In this document: positions 10,612-21,186 of the stretch, in pieces | How positions within the stretch are numbered: the first letter of the stretch is position 1 | Layout: each line of letters opens with the position of its first letter | Assembly (NCBI GenBank): GCA_002471345.1 | Contig: DKPS01000124.1 | Location: forward strand, 8,442-54,024 | Direction of reading: 5' to 3' | Length of the DNA stretch: 45,583 nt | Source of the DNA: Saprospiraceae bacterium UBA7328 | GTDB lineage: Bacteria; Bacteroidota; Bacteroidia; Chitinophagales; Saprospiraceae | The notes under the pieces: generated by a model | The model's database searches: none | What the model was told of the DNA's origin: nothing | What the model saw: only the letters and a program-made list of their open reading frames with translations | Program-made: the position numbers and the translations under genes

Positions 10612-10791
10612 ATGAAAAAAGTAAAAGTAACACTCACACGAAGTGTGATAGGAAAATCTAAAAAACAAAAGGCTACAGTATTGGCTTTGGGACTTAGAAA
10701 AACCAATCATAGTGTAGAAAAGGAGGCGACTCCTCAGGTCATGGGTATGATCAATAAAGTGAAGCATTTAGTTCAATACGAAGAAATTTAG
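10612..10791 (+). CDS. rpmD: 50S ribosomal protein L30
   Basis: A short gene read directly from the sequence between rpsE and rplO. It gives 59 residues: [20 protein letters not shown], then a segment with [16 protein letters not shown], ending [14 protein letters not shown]. Length, the TRSVIG motif and the LGLRK-x2-H pattern are diagnostic of L30. The ATG at 10612 is 15 bases after the rpsE stop, and the TAG at 10789 is 5 bases before rplO. Confidence 0.97.
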   Translation: MKKVKVTLTRSVIGKSKKQKATVLALGLRKTNHSVEKEATPQVMGMINKVKHLVQYEEI

Positions 10792-10796
10792 TTGAG

Positions 10797-11243
10797 ATGA
10801 ACTTAGAGAGTTTAAAACCAGCAAAGGGTGCAGTTAAGTCTCGAAAGAGAATAGCACGTGGTCAAGGGTCTGGAAAAGGAGGTACTTCGACTAGAGGTCA
10901 TAAAGGTGCTAAATCTAGATCAGGATACACATCTAAAAGAGCTTTTGAAGGTGGTCAAATGCCGCTTCAAATGAGATTGCCTAAAAGAGGGTTTAAAAAT
11001 CCCAATAGAGTAGATTTTATACCTATAAATCTAGATCGACTTTCTGCAATAGCTGAGAAGAGTGGTTCTGCTGATATAAGTATAGAATCATTGTATGCTC
11101 AAGGAGTGATAAAGAAAAGAGACAAGGTTAAGGTGTTAGGTAATGGTGAATTAGCCTTAAAAGTTAATGTAACTGTACATGCTATAAGTGCATCGGCAAA
11201 GACGGCTATTGAAGAGAAAGGAGGCGTTGTAACTATTTTATAA
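10797..11243 (+). CDS. rplO: 50S ribosomal protein L15
   Basis: Late-assembly large-subunit protein. The 148 residues include the glycine-rich N-terminus RGQGSGKGGTSTRGHKGAKS, FEGGQMPLQMRLPKRGF and the globular end VTVHAISASAKTAIEEKGG. It precedes secY by 14 bases, as in nearly all bacteria. Confidence 0.98.
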   Translation: MNLESLKPAKGAVKSRKRIARGQGSGKGGTSTRGHKGAKSRSGYTSKRAFEGGQMPLQMRLPKRGFKNPNRVDFIPINLDRLSAIAEKSGSADISIESLYAQGVIKKRDKVKVLGNGELALKVNVTVHAISASAKTAIEEKGGVVTIL

Positions 11244-11257
11244 AAGGAGTAAAGGAG

Positions 11258-12625
11258 ATGAATAAATTTATCGAAACGCTACAGAATATTTGGAAGATTG
11301 AAGAATTGAGAAATCGTATTCTATTCACATTGGCTTTGCTGATGGTATATAGATTTGGTTCTTTTGTTGTTCTACCTGGTGTAATTCCTTCCGCTCTTGA
11401 TGCGGCAGCAAGTGCAAGAGGTGCCAATGATATCTTAGGTTTGATAAATACATTTGCTGGTGGAGCATTTAATAGGGCAGCGGTTTTCGCACTAGGAATT
11501 ATGCCTTATATTACTGCTTCCATCATTATTCAACTTCTAGGATTTGCAGTGCCATACTTTCAGAGGTTGCAGCAAAAGGAAGGAGAATCAGGAAGAAAGA
11601 AGATTACTCAAATTACAAGATGGCTTACTGTAGCTATTACACTTGTACAAGGAAGTGCATATTTGGGATATATCATGTCGATCCCTGGAAGTATAGACCC
11701 ATCAGTGAGTAAGAGTATATTTTGGTTTAGTAATATAATAATACTCTCAACGGGTACCGTATTTGCTATGTGGTTAGGTGAGCGAATAACTGAGAATGGA
11801 ATTGGTAATGGAGTTTCATTATTAATCATGATCGGTATCATAGCTACATTACCCCAAGCATTCTTCGCTGAGGTTTTGACACAGTTTAATACAACAGGTC
11901 TATTGACCTTTATACTTGAGTTAATAGTGTTATTTGGAATTGTACTAGTCTGTATTATGATAGTACAAGGAGTAAGAAGGATTCCTATTCAGTTTGCAAA
12001 AAGAATGGTAGGAAGAGGAAGTGGTCAGGTTCCTTTAGCGGGAGCGAGAGATTATATTCCTCTTAAGGTGAACGCAGCAGGAGTAATGCCTATTATTTTT
12101 GCTCAAGCTATCATGTTTTTGCCTATGTCATTGGCCCAGTGGGTGTCATCTGCTGATAACCCGAATAGCTTCCTATTAATGTTAAATGATTGGAAGTCAA
12201 TTCCTTACAATGTAATATTCTTTTTATTGGTTGTTTTGTTTACATATGTGTACACTGCACTTTTAGTAAACCCACAACAATATGCTGAATACTTAAAAAG
12301 ACAAAACGCGTTCATTCCTGGTATTAAGCCTGGAAAGAGCACAGAAGATTTTATTGATACACTTACCACTAGAGTTACTTTACCTGGTTCGGTTTTCTTA
12401 GGGTTTATTTCAATATTCCCTGCAATAGTCGCTGCTATAGGTAATGTGAATGATGCCTTTGCATTGTTTTTTGGAGGTACTTCACTCTTGATCTTAGTAG
12501 GTGTTGTATTGGATACTTTACAACAAATTGAGAGTTACCTTTTAATGAGAAAGTATGACGGACTAGTGAAGTCTGGAAAGCTAAAAGGAAGAAGTGGAAT
12601 GCAGCCGATAGGGGCTGGAATGTAA
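11258..12625 (+). CDS. secY: Preprotein translocase subunit SecY
   Basis: Central channel of the Sec translocon, inner membrane, ten transmembrane helices. The 455 residues begin with a cytoplasmic KIEELRNRILFTLALLMVYR. TM2 and its loop carry FALGIMPYITASIIIQLLGF, followed by QRLQQKEGESGRKKITQITR. The C-terminus holds QQIESYLLMRKYDGLVKSGK, the ribosome/SecA contact tail. Length is slightly above the E. coli protein, as usual for Bacteroidota. AAAGGAG-type purine runs precede the ATG. Confidence 0.98.
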   Translation: MNKFIETLQNIWKIEELRNRILFTLALLMVYRFGSFVVLPGVIPSALDAAASARGANDILGLINTFAGGAFNRAAVFALGIMPYITASIIIQLLGFAVPYFQRLQQKEGESGRKKITQITRWLTVAITLVQGSAYLGYIMSIPGSIDPSVSKSIFWFSNIIILSTGTVFAMWLGERITENGIGNGVSLLIMIGIIATLPQAFFAEVLTQFNTTGLLTFILELIVLFGIVLVCIMIVQGVRRIPIQFAKRMVGRGSGQVPLAGARDYIPLKVNAAGVMPIIFAQAIMFLPMSLAQWVSSADNPNSFLLMLNDWKSIPYNVIFFLLVVLFTYVYTALLVNPQQYAEYLKRQNAFIPGIKPGKSTEDFIDTLTTRVTLPGSVFLGFISIFPAIVAAIGNVNDAFALFFGGTSLLILVGVVLDTLQQIESYLLMRKYDGLVKSGKLKGRSGMQPIGAGM

Positions 12626-12631
12626 TCTATA

Positions 12632-13435
12632 ATGATAGTTTACAAATCTGCAGAACAAATTGAGTTAATTAGACAGAGTTGTTTATTAGTTTCAAAAACT
12701 CTGGCTCACGTGGTATCTTTATTAAAACCAGGTGTCACAGGTAAGGAACTTGATATAGAGGCAGAGACTTTGATAAGAGATAATGGAGCAATACCTGGTT
12801 TCAAAGGGTATAATGACTTCCCAGCAACATTGTGTATTTCTAAGAATGACGCAGTAGTGCATGGAATACCAAATGAATCTGAATTCAAGGAAGGAGACAT
12901 AGCATCAATAGATTGTGGTGTCTTTATGAATGGGTTTTTTGGAGATGCTGCCTACACTTTTGCTTTGAAAGAAATACCTGACGAAACATTAAAGCTATTG
13001 CAAAGAACAAAAGCTTCATTGTACAAGGGAATAGAACAAGCAATTGTTGGACGAAGGCTTGGTGATATCAGTTATGCTATTCAAGAAAGTACTTCAGGTC
13101 AATATGGATATGGAGTAGTAAGAGAACTTGTAGGTCATGGTGTAGGAGAAAATTTACATGAAGCCCCTGAAGTGCCTAATTACGGCAAGAAGGGTAAAGG
13201 TATAAGGTTGCAGGAAGGAATGGTGATTGCTATTGAACCGATGATTAATTTGGGTACAAGAAAAGTGAAGCAGTCGAAGGACGGTTGGACAGTTGTTACC
13301 GGTGATAAAAAACCTTCAGCGCATTACGAACATACTGTGGCGATAGGAAAGGATTCGGCTGACATATTATCAGACCATGCTCCGTTAGAGTTAGAAATTG
13401 ATAAAAACGATTATTTACGGGAAATATTAATATAA
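12632..13435 (+). CDS. map: Methionine aminopeptidase, type I
   Basis: Removes the initiator methionine from nascent proteins. The 267 residues show all five metal ligands in order: Asp94 (SIDCG), Asp105 (FFGDAAYT), His169 (LVGHGVG), Glu202 (AIEPM) and Glu233 (HYEHTV). The substrate-binding His77 is in AVVHGIP. It has no N-terminal zinc-finger extension, so it is type Ia-like. Six bases separate it from secY, giving the common secY-map-infA order. Confidence 0.97.
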   Translation: MIVYKSAEQIELIRQSCLLVSKTLAHVVSLLKPGVTGKELDIEAETLIRDNGAIPGFKGYNDFPATLCISKNDAVVHGIPNESEFKEGDIASIDCGVFMNGFFGDAAYTFALKEIPDETLKLLQRTKASLYKGIEQAIVGRRLGDISYAIQESTSGQYGYGVVRELVGHGVGENLHEAPEVPNYGKKGKGIRLQEGMVIAIEPMINLGTRKVKQSKDGWTVVTGDKKPSAHYEHTVAIGKDSADILSDHAPLELEIDKNDYLREILI

Positions 13436-13441
13436 AAGTTG

Positions 13442-13449
13442 GATATTTG
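13442..13449 (+). promoter_or_regulatory. Possible internal promoter element before infA
   Basis: GATATTTGCAC at 13442 onward resembles the -7 element TAnnTTTG with one mismatch and shares the following C with other promoters in this window. No TTG box is found at the right distance upstream. It could give extra infA-rpmJ-rpsM transcription inside the superoperon, but support is weak. Confidence 0.35.
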
Positions 13450-13463
13450 CACTCCCAAATTTT

Positions 13464-13682
13464 ATGGCGAAGAAAAATTTAATAAAACAAGACGGAATTA
13501 TAGAGGAAGCTCTATCTAATGCCATGTTCAGAGTCAGATTAGAGAATGATCACATTATTGTGGCTACTATATCTGGAAAGATGAGAATGCATTATATAAA
13601 AATCCTTCCTGGTGATAAAGTAGCAGTGGAGATGTCGCCGTATGATTTGTCAAGAGGGCGAATAACTTTTAGATATAAATAG
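13464..13682 (+). CDS. infA: Translation initiation factor IF-1
   Basis: OB-fold factor that occupies the A site during initiation. The 72 residues are the exact usual length, with the S1-like sequence [20 protein letters not shown] and [20 protein letters not shown], ending GRITFRYK. It lies 28 bases after map and 2 bases before rpmJ. Confidence 0.98.
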   Translation: MAKKNLIKQDGIIEEALSNAMFRVRLENDHIIVATISGKMRMHYIKILPGDKVAVEMSPYDLSRGRITFRYK

Positions 13683-13684
13683 TT

Positions 13685-13801
13685 ATGAAAGTACGAGCTA
13701 GTATAAAAAAGAGATCTGTGGATTGCAAGATCGTGAGACGTAAAGGGAGACTTTATGTCATAAATAAGAAGAATCCTAGATTTAAGCAAAGACAAGGATA
13801 A
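13685..13801 (+). CDS. rpmJ: 50S ribosomal protein L36, zinc-free form
   Basis: A 38-residue gene read directly from the sequence: [20 protein letters not shown], then a second half ending NPRFKQRQG. Of the four zinc ligands of the C+ form only one cysteine remains. The first Cys is Ser, the third position is Asn and the His is Phe, so it cannot bind zinc in the classical way. This C- form is common in Bacteroidota. Its TAA overlaps the rpsM ATG. Confidence 0.97.
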   Translation: MKVRASIKKRSVDCKIVRRKGRLYVINKKNPRFKQRQG

Positions 13802-14178
13802 TGGCAAGATTAGGAGGAATAGATTTACCAAAGAACAAGAGAGGCATTGTTGGTCTCACTTATATTTATGGCATTGGCCCAAGTAGAGCAGCCCAAATCT
13901 TAGGGAAAGCTGATATTGATGGCAGTGTAAAAGTTCAGGATTGGACGGATGATAACATCAAAATCTTAGCTAAGATGTTGCAAGATGAGTACAAGATCGA
14001 GGGAGAGCTGAGATCTGAAACTCAATTGAATATCAAAAGATTAATGGATATTGGATGTTATAGAGGTGTAAGACATAGACGTGGCCTTCCATTGAGAGGT
14101 CAACGTACACAAACTAATGCTCGAACAAGAAAGGGAAAGAGAAAAACCGTAGCTAATAAGAAAAAAGCTACTAAGTAA
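13801..14178 (+). CDS. rpsM: 30S ribosomal protein S13
   Basis: Head protein contacting P-site tRNA and the inter-subunit bridge. The 125 residues include [20 protein letters not shown], the helix-two-turn-helix motif [13 protein letters not shown], and the basic tail [20 protein letters not shown], then [11 protein letters not shown]. The start overlaps the rpmJ stop. Confidence 0.98.
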   Translation: MARLGGIDLPKNKRGIVGLTYIYGIGPSRAAQILGKADIDGSVKVQDWTDDNIKILAKMLQDEYKIEGELRSETQLNIKRLMDIGCYRGVRHRRGLPLRGQRTQTNARTRKGKRKTVANKKKATK

Positions 14179-14184
14179 TAGATT

Positions 14185-14568
14185 ATGGCGAAGTCTAAAA
14201 AAATTAAGAGAAAAGTTAATGTTGAGCCGGAAGGTTTGGCATACATCAAGGCGAGTTTTAATAATATTATTATCTCGTTGACAAATAAAAAAGGTGATGT
14301 TATTTCATGGGCCTCAGCAGGTAAAGCTGGATTTAGAGGGTCTAAGAAGAACACACCTTATGCAGCACAGATTGCAGCGAAAGATGCCGCTCAGAAGGCG
14401 TATGATGCAGGATTGAGATATGTGGAAGTATATGTTAAGGGCCCAGGATCTGGACGAGAATCAGCGATTAGAGCAATAGATGGTGTAGGAATTAAAGTAA
14501 ATCGTATTAAGGACGTCACACCACTTCCACATAATGGATGTAGACCTCCTAAGAGAAGAAGAGTATAA
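14185..14568 (+). CDS. rpsK: 30S ribosomal protein S11
   Basis: Platform protein near the Shine-Dalgarno site of 16S rRNA. The 127 residues include [57 protein letters not shown] and the terminal [18 protein letters not shown]. In Bacteroidota, S11 and its neighbours have been linked to sequestering the anti-SD tail, which fits the lack of SD sites here; that link is knowledge from the literature, not visible in this gene. Confidence 0.98.
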   Translation: MAKSKKIKRKVNVEPEGLAYIKASFNNIIISLTNKKGDVISWASAGKAGFRGSKKNTPYAAQIAAKDAAQKAYDAGLRYVEVYVKGPGSGRESAIRAIDGVGIKVNRIKDVTPLPHNGCRPPKRRRV

Positions 14569-14594
14569 ATTTTTTAAAAAGATATTTCTAATTA

Positions 14595-15209
14595 ATGGCG
14601 AGATACACAGGACCGAAGACTAAAAAAGCCAGATCATTTGGTGAGGCAATATATGGACCTAGTCGTGCTTTCGATAAAAGGAAGTATGGTCCAGGACAAC
14701 ATGGCCCTTCAAAGCGTAGAAAGCAAAAGTCAGACTATGCCATCCAGTTAATGGAAAAACAGAAGGCAAAGTATACTTATGGTATACTCGAGCGTCAATT
14801 CAGAAACACATTTGACAAAGCTTCTAGAAAAGGTGGAGTTACAGGTGAAGTGCTATTGCAATTTTTAGAGGCACGTTTGGATAATACTGTTTATAGATTT
14901 GGCATATCTCCGACAAGGAGAGGAGCAAGACAGTTAGTGACCCATAGACATATTTGTGTAAATGGCGTAGTAACTAATATACCATCTTATCAATTGAAAC
15001 CAGGTGATGTAGTAAGTGTAAGAGGTAAATCACAAGGGCTTGAGGTAATTCAGAATTCAGTGGAAGCTAGAAGTACTGAAACTAGAAAGTGGAATTGGTT
15101 GGAATGGAATCCAGAGCGGAAAGAGGGTAATTTCTTAGAGTACCCAGAACGAGAGAAGATTCCAGAGAAAATCAATGAACAATTAATCGTAGAACTTTAT
15201 TCTAAGTAA
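14595..15209 (+). CDS. rpsD: 30S ribosomal protein S4, zinc-free form
   Basis: Primary 16S binder and 30S assembly initiator. At 204 residues it has the S4 RNA-binding domain [20 protein letters not shown] with HRHICVNG. The N-terminal region [20 protein letters not shown] has no CxxC pair, so it is the C- form. It is part of the alpha operon and is followed by rpoA after 22 bases. Confidence 0.98.
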   Translation: MARYTGPKTKKARSFGEAIYGPSRAFDKRKYGPGQHGPSKRRKQKSDYAIQLMEKQKAKYTYGILERQFRNTFDKASRKGGVTGEVLLQFLEARLDNTVYRFGISPTRRGARQLVTHRHICVNGVVTNIPSYQLKPGDVVSVRGKSQGLEVIQNSVEARSTETRKWNWLEWNPERKEGNFLEYPEREKIPEKINEQLIVELYSK

Positions 15210-15231
15210 TCATAAAATTACTTCTCAATAA

Positions 15232-16230
15232 ATGAGTATACTAAATTTTCATAAACCAGATAAGATACTACTTCAAAAAGCTGATGATTTTGACGGCTTG
15301 TTTGAGTTCAAACCATTAGAACCTGGTTTTGGCCAGACTATTGGAAACTCAATAAGAAGAGTGCTTTTATCTTCATTAGAAGGATTCGCAATTTCTGCAA
15401 TTAGAGTAGCGGGAGTTGAGCATGAATTTTCTACCATCAAAGGTGTAGTAGAAGATGTTGTGGACATCGTTTTGAATTTCAAGCAGGTAAGATTAAAGAG
15501 AATTGTAGAGGATGAAGACTCAGTAGAAGAGAAAATATATCTCACTATTAGCGGTAAAGAGAGATTCGTTGCTGGTGATATTGAAACACATACAAATGTT
15601 TTCAAGGTAACAAATCCTGATCTTGTGATTTGTCACATGGAGCCATTCGTTAGTTTAGAAATGGAATTAACCATTACTAAAGGACGTGGTTATGTGCCGG
15701 CAAACGAGAATGTAACAAAAGATGCTCCTATAGGAGTAATACCTGTAGATGCAATTTATACGCCTATCAAAAAAGTCGCTTACTCTGTAGAAAATACAAG
15801 AGTTGGACAGCGTACGGATTACGAGAAGTTAGCTCTAGAAGTGAAAACTGATGGGACTATTCATCCTGAGGAAGCAGTAAAAGAGGCTTCTAAAATTCTT
15901 ATTCAACATTTAATGTTGATAACGGATGAGAACATCACTTTTGATGATAAGGCGACTCGACAAGAAGATGTTGTAGATGAACACATCTTACACATGAGAA
16001 AGCTTCTTAAAACTTCTCTTGAGGATTTAGATCTTTCAGTACGGGCTTACAATTGCTTAAAAGCAGCAAAGATCAATTCTCTTTCAGAATTGGTAAAATA
16101 TGATACTCATGAATTATTAAAGTTTAGAAACTTTGGTAAGAAATCATTGGTAGAAATTGAGGAATTATTGAATACTAAAGGTTTGACATTTGGAATGGAT
16201 CTTTCTAAATACAAACTGGACGAAGAATAG
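15232..16230 (+). CDS. rpoA: RNA polymerase alpha subunit
   Basis: Scaffold for RNA polymerase assembly and target of activators. The 332 residues have an N-terminal dimerisation domain with [20 protein letters not shown] and [21 protein letters not shown] linker leads to a C-terminal helix-hairpin-helix domain (about 265-320) with [20 protein letters not shown] and [16 protein letters not shown]. The gene is intact and in its standard rpsD-rpoA-rplQ setting. Confidence 0.98.
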   Translation: MSILNFHKPDKILLQKADDFDGLFEFKPLEPGFGQTIGNSIRRVLLSSLEGFAISAIRVAGVEHEFSTIKGVVEDVVDIVLNFKQVRLKRIVEDEDSVEEKIYLTISGKERFVAGDIETHTNVFKVTNPDLVICHMEPFVSLEMELTITKGRGYVPANENVTKDAPIGVIPVDAIYTPIKKVAYSVENTRVGQRTDYEKLALEVKTDGTIHPEEAVKEASKILIQHLMLITDENITFDDKATRQEDVVDEHILHMRKLLKTSLEDLDLSVRAYNCLKAAKINSLSELVKYDTHELLKFRNFGKKSLVEIEELLNTKGLTFGMDLSKYKLDEE

Positions 16231-16239
16231 AAATCAGAG

Positions 16240-16698
16240 ATGAGACACGGTAAAAAATTCAATCACTTAGGAAGAAAGACAGGCCATAGAAAGGCACTTC
16301 TTAAGAATTTGGCAGTAGCCTTGATTGAGAATAAAAGAATTAATACAACTTTAGCAAAAGCTAAAGCTCTAAGAAAATTTGTAGAGCCTATCATTACAAA
16401 AGGTAAGTCTAATGATACTCACAATAGAAGGTTAGTTTTTTCTAAACTTCAGGATAAACATGCAGTAACTGAGTTGTTTGACACTGTAGCTGAGAAAGTG
16501 GCAGAAAGGCCTGGAGGTTATACTCGAGTTATTAAAACTGGTTTTCGAAAAGGAGATGGTGCTGAAATGGCGATGATTGAATTAGTAGACTTTAATACAG
16601 TATATGCTGTATCATCAACTGGAACGAAAGAAAAGAGAACGAGGAGAGGTAGAAGAAAGTCTTCAACTGCTCCGGTAGCTTCTCAAGAAGAGGAGTAA
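16240..16698 (+). CDS. rplQ: 50S ribosomal protein L17
   Basis: Last ribosomal gene of the superoperon. The 152 residues start [20 protein letters not shown], with [20 protein letters not shown] and [22 protein letters not shown]-terminal extension of about 30 residues, basic then acidic ([18 protein letters not shown]), is common in this phylum. A strong terminator follows within 25 bases. Confidence 0.98.
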   Translation: MRHGKKFNHLGRKTGHRKALLKNLAVALIENKRINTTLAKAKALRKFVEPIITKGKSNDTHNRRLVFSKLQDKHAVTELFDTVAEKVAERPGGYTRVIKTGFRKGDGAEMAMIELVDFNTVYAVSSTGTKEKRTRRGRRKSSTAPVASQEEE

Positions 16699-16721
16699 TA
16701 TACACATATAGAAGATAATAT

Positions 16722-16757
16722 AAAGGTGGTATCTCAGACTGAGGTATCACCTTTTTT
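16722..16757 (+). terminator. Rho-independent terminator of the ribosomal superoperon
   Basis: A 15-bp stem pairs 16722-16736 with 16740-16754 around a 3-base loop, with two G-U pairs. The T run 16752-16757 follows at once. It separates rplQ from carA, whose promoter element begins five bases after the T run. Confidence 0.92.
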
Positions 16758-16761
16758 AATT

Positions 16762-16769
16762 TATATTTG
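16762..16769 (+). promoter_or_regulatory. -7 element of the carA-eno promoter
   Basis: TATATTTG, a perfect TAnnTTTG match followed by C, sits 24 bases before the carA ATG at 16794 and right after the terminator. No clear -33 TTG is present because the terminator stem occupies that position. The element also argues against the in-frame TTG at 16767 as the start codon. Confidence 0.6.
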
Positions 16770-16793
16770 CCCACCGTATTAAGACCCTCATTT

Positions 16794-19189
<2,396 letters not shown>

Positions 19190-19234
19190 TTCCTAATTTG
19201 AATTATCTTCGTAGAGCTAATACAATTGGTTTCT

Positions 19235-19519
19235 ATGGAGGTTTTCAAAAATGCGGCTCTTTCTAAATGGATAAATAGATACTCCATCTCACTTGTGATT
19301 TTTGTTGCGTGGATAGGAATATTTGATAAATTTTCGTGGTTCAAGCAAGTAAAAGTAGAGCATAAAATTCATACCTTGCAGGAGCAAAAAAAAGAATACG
19401 AAAATCTCTTAGAAAAGGCGAAGATAGAACATGAGGATATCCTGAAAAACAAGGAAAAATATGCTCGTGAAAAGTATTTTTTGCATAAAAAGGGAGAAGA
19501 GGTATTCGTGATAGAATAA
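19235..19519 (+). CDS. FtsB/DivIC-like septum formation protein
   Basis: Small bitopic division protein. From the ATG at 19235 it has 94 residues. A short cytoplasmic part is followed by one membrane segment (YSISLVIFVAWIGIF, about 17-31), a coiled coil (about 38-75, KIHTLQEQKKEYENLLEKAK) and the family ending YAREKYFLHKKGEEVFVIE. An in-frame TTG nine bases upstream is a less likely start. FtsB-like proteins beside eno are common in many bacteria. By that context and architecture it should bridge FtsL/FtsQ-like partners at the septum. Confidence 0.88.
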   Translation: MEVFKNAALSKWINRYSISLVIFVAWIGIFDKFSWFKQVKVEHKIHTLQEQKKEYENLLEKAKIEHEDILKNKEKYAREKYFLHKKGEEVFVIE

Positions 19520-19548
19520 AAAATTAACCGCGCAAGGCGGAACGAGCT

Positions 19549-20418
19549 ATGAGTGTATTAGTTGATAAGAATTCCAAAATTGTAGTACAAGGTTTCACTG
19601 GTAAAGAGGGGTCATTTCATGCAGAACAGATGATTGCTTATGGCACCAATGTTATAGGTGGAGTCACACCTGGGAAAGGAGGGCAAACCCATCTAGATAA
19701 GGCAGTATATAATACCGTAGACGACGCTGTGAAGAAAGGAGGGGCGAACACTTCAATCATATTTGTTCCACCTAGATTTGCTGGAGATGCTATAATGGAA
19801 GCCGCAGAGGCTGGTGTAAAGGTGATAGTATGTATTACAGAGGGGATTCCTGTACAAGATATGGTGAAAGTAAAAGCCTATATAGAAGACAAAGACTGTA
19901 GACTAGTAGGCCCTAATTGCCCTGGAGTAATCACACCTGGAGAAGCTAAACTCGGAATAATGCCTGGATTCATTCATAAGCCTGGGCGTATTGGTATTGT
20001 TTCCAGATCTGGTACACTTACGTATGAAGCAGTAGATCAAGTGACTAAAGCAGGTATGGGACAGAGTACTTGTATTGGAATTGGCGGAGATCCAATTATT
20101 GGAACCACGACTAAAGATGCGGTTGAGTTATTAATGAATGATCCTGAGACAGATGGAATCATAATGATAGGAGAGATTGGTGGAAGTATGGAAGCCGATG
20201 CCGCTTACTGGATTAAAGAAAACGGAACAAAACCTGTTGTTGGTTTTATAGCCGGACAAACTGCTCCTAAAGGAAGAACTATGGGACATGCCGGTGCTAT
20301 AATTGGTGGCGAGAATGATACTGCCGAAGCGAAGATGAGAATTATGAGAGAGTGTGGTATTCATGTAGTTGAATCTCCTGCTCAAATCGGTGCAAGAATG
20401 GCTGAAGCATTAGGCTAA
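19549..20418 (+). CDS. sucD: Succinyl-CoA synthetase (ADP-forming), alpha subunit
   Basis: TCA-cycle enzyme making ATP (or GTP) from succinyl-CoA. The 289 residues contain the CoA-binding fold ([19 protein letters not shown]), the motif [25 protein letters not shown], and the phosphorylated histidine His247 in [10 protein letters not shown]. The beta subunit gene sucC is not adjacent; separate sucC and sucD loci are frequent in Bacteroidota. A small GC-rich hairpin (CCGC/GCGG, 19528-19540) lies just before the start. Confidence 0.97.
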   Translation: MSVLVDKNSKIVVQGFTGKEGSFHAEQMIAYGTNVIGGVTPGKGGQTHLDKAVYNTVDDAVKKGGANTSIIFVPPRFAGDAIMEAAEAGVKVIVCITEGIPVQDMVKVKAYIEDKDCRLVGPNCPGVITPGEAKLGIMPGFIHKPGRIGIVSRSGTLTYEAVDQVTKAGMGQSTCIGIGGDPIIGTTTKDAVELLMNDPETDGIIMIGEIGGSMEADAAYWIKENGTKPVVGFIAGQTAPKGRTMGHAGAIIGGENDTAEAKMRIMRECGIHVVESPAQIGARMAEALG

Positions 20419-20488
20419 ACCACTTATCTAAACTACATTCCGATTAAAATTTTCTGATATTGTTAGATCATAATTGATGATCACATAG

Positions 20489-21007
20489 TTGCAATCTCCT
20501 AAAAGAATAATATTTACAGGCCCTGAATCAAGTGGTAAAAGCTTTCTTTCCCAATTGGTTTGTGAGAAGTATGACTTCTTTTTGGTAGAAGAATATGCGC
20601 GAATGTATCTTTCCAAATATGGTGATGATTATAATCTTAAGGACCTCAAAAAGATTGCAGAGGGCCAAAGAAGAGTTGAACATGAAGCTGTAACAAATCA
20701 AAGCAAGCTGATAGTTCAGGACACTGACTTTCTTACAATTTGGATTTGGTATACATACAAATACGATATTTATCCGGATCGAGTATATCATTATCTGGAA
20801 AATCACATTCCTGACCACTATATGTTATGTTGTCCAGACATACCATGGGAGAGGGACAAATTGAGAGAAAATCCCGAGGATAGAGATCAAATTTACGCTC
20901 TATATAAGGAAGAAATACAAAAACTTAGCGTGCCTTACTCTATAATAAAAGGTTCATATAAAGAAAGAACTGAACAAACCTTTTCAATTATAGAAGATTT
21001 GCACTAA
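20489..21007 (+). CDS. NadR-type ATPase / ribosylnicotinamide kinase-like protein
   Basis: P-loop kinase-like protein of 172 residues matching the C-terminal kinase part of NadR, without the adenylyltransferase part. The Walker A is GPESSGKS (11-18). FLVEEYARMYL follows near 33 and QDTDFLTIWIWY near 78, both typical of this family. The only usable start is TTG at 20489, directly after an in-frame TAG; the P-loop begins ten residues in and no ATG lies upstream of it. A 6-bp hairpin (20466-20482) sits in front of the start. In relatives such genes often accompany PnuC transporters, but no pnuC is here. Phosphorylation of nicotinamide riboside, or of another vitamin nucleoside, is an inference. 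Confidence 0.85.
   Translation: MQSPKRIIFTGPESSGKSFLSQLVCEKYDFFLVEEYARMYLSKYGDDYNLKDLKKIAEGQRRVEHEAVTNQSKLIVQDTDFLTIWIWYTYKYDIYPDRVYHYLENHIPDHYMLCCPDIPWERDKLRENPEDRDQIYALYKEEIQKLSVPYSIIKGSYKERTEQTFSIIEDLH
20994..21001 (+). promoter_or_regulatory. Weak promoter candidate for the TPP riboswitch transcript
   Basis: AAGATTTGC overlaps the end of the preceding gene and resembles TAnnTTTGC with one mismatch in the TA. Its expected start site, near 21007, would place the riboswitch about 16 bases into the transcript. No -33 box was found, so confidence is low. Confidence 0.3.
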
Positions 21008-21022
21008 TATTGTTCTCAATAC

Positions 21023-21094
21023 CATTTGGGGTGCCTATAAGGCTGAGATTAAACCCATATGACCTGATCCAGGTAATTCTGGCGTAGGCAAATG
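21023..21094 (+). ncRNA. TPP (THI-box) riboswitch
   Basis: Thiamin pyrophosphate-sensing leader. P1 is a perfect 6-bp pairing of CATTTG (21023-21028) with CAAATG (21089-21094). Conserved elements in order are GGGGTGCC, GGCTGAGA, ACCC, GACCTGATCCAGGTAATTC and TGGCGTAGGC. The sensing core is complete. About 92 bases then lead to the TonB-dependent receptor ATG. No U-run terminator is seen there, so control of translation start is more likely than termination. Confidence 0.95.
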
Positions 21095-21186
21095 AATAGA
21101 TAGTTCCTATACAGCACTATAATCTCACTCATTAGGTTCCAAAAGTTTAACAATACTGATCGATTAATCAGTTAAATGGAATATTT

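Noticed and set aside
16767..16793. TTG start giving a 380-residue carA
   Set aside because: The TTG is the end of the TATATTTG promoter element, so it would not be transcribed; ATG 16794 fits the family.
19528..19540. CCGC/GCGG hairpin before sucD as a terminator
   Set aside because: Only 4 bp, no T run after it, and it ends about 10 bases before the sucD start.
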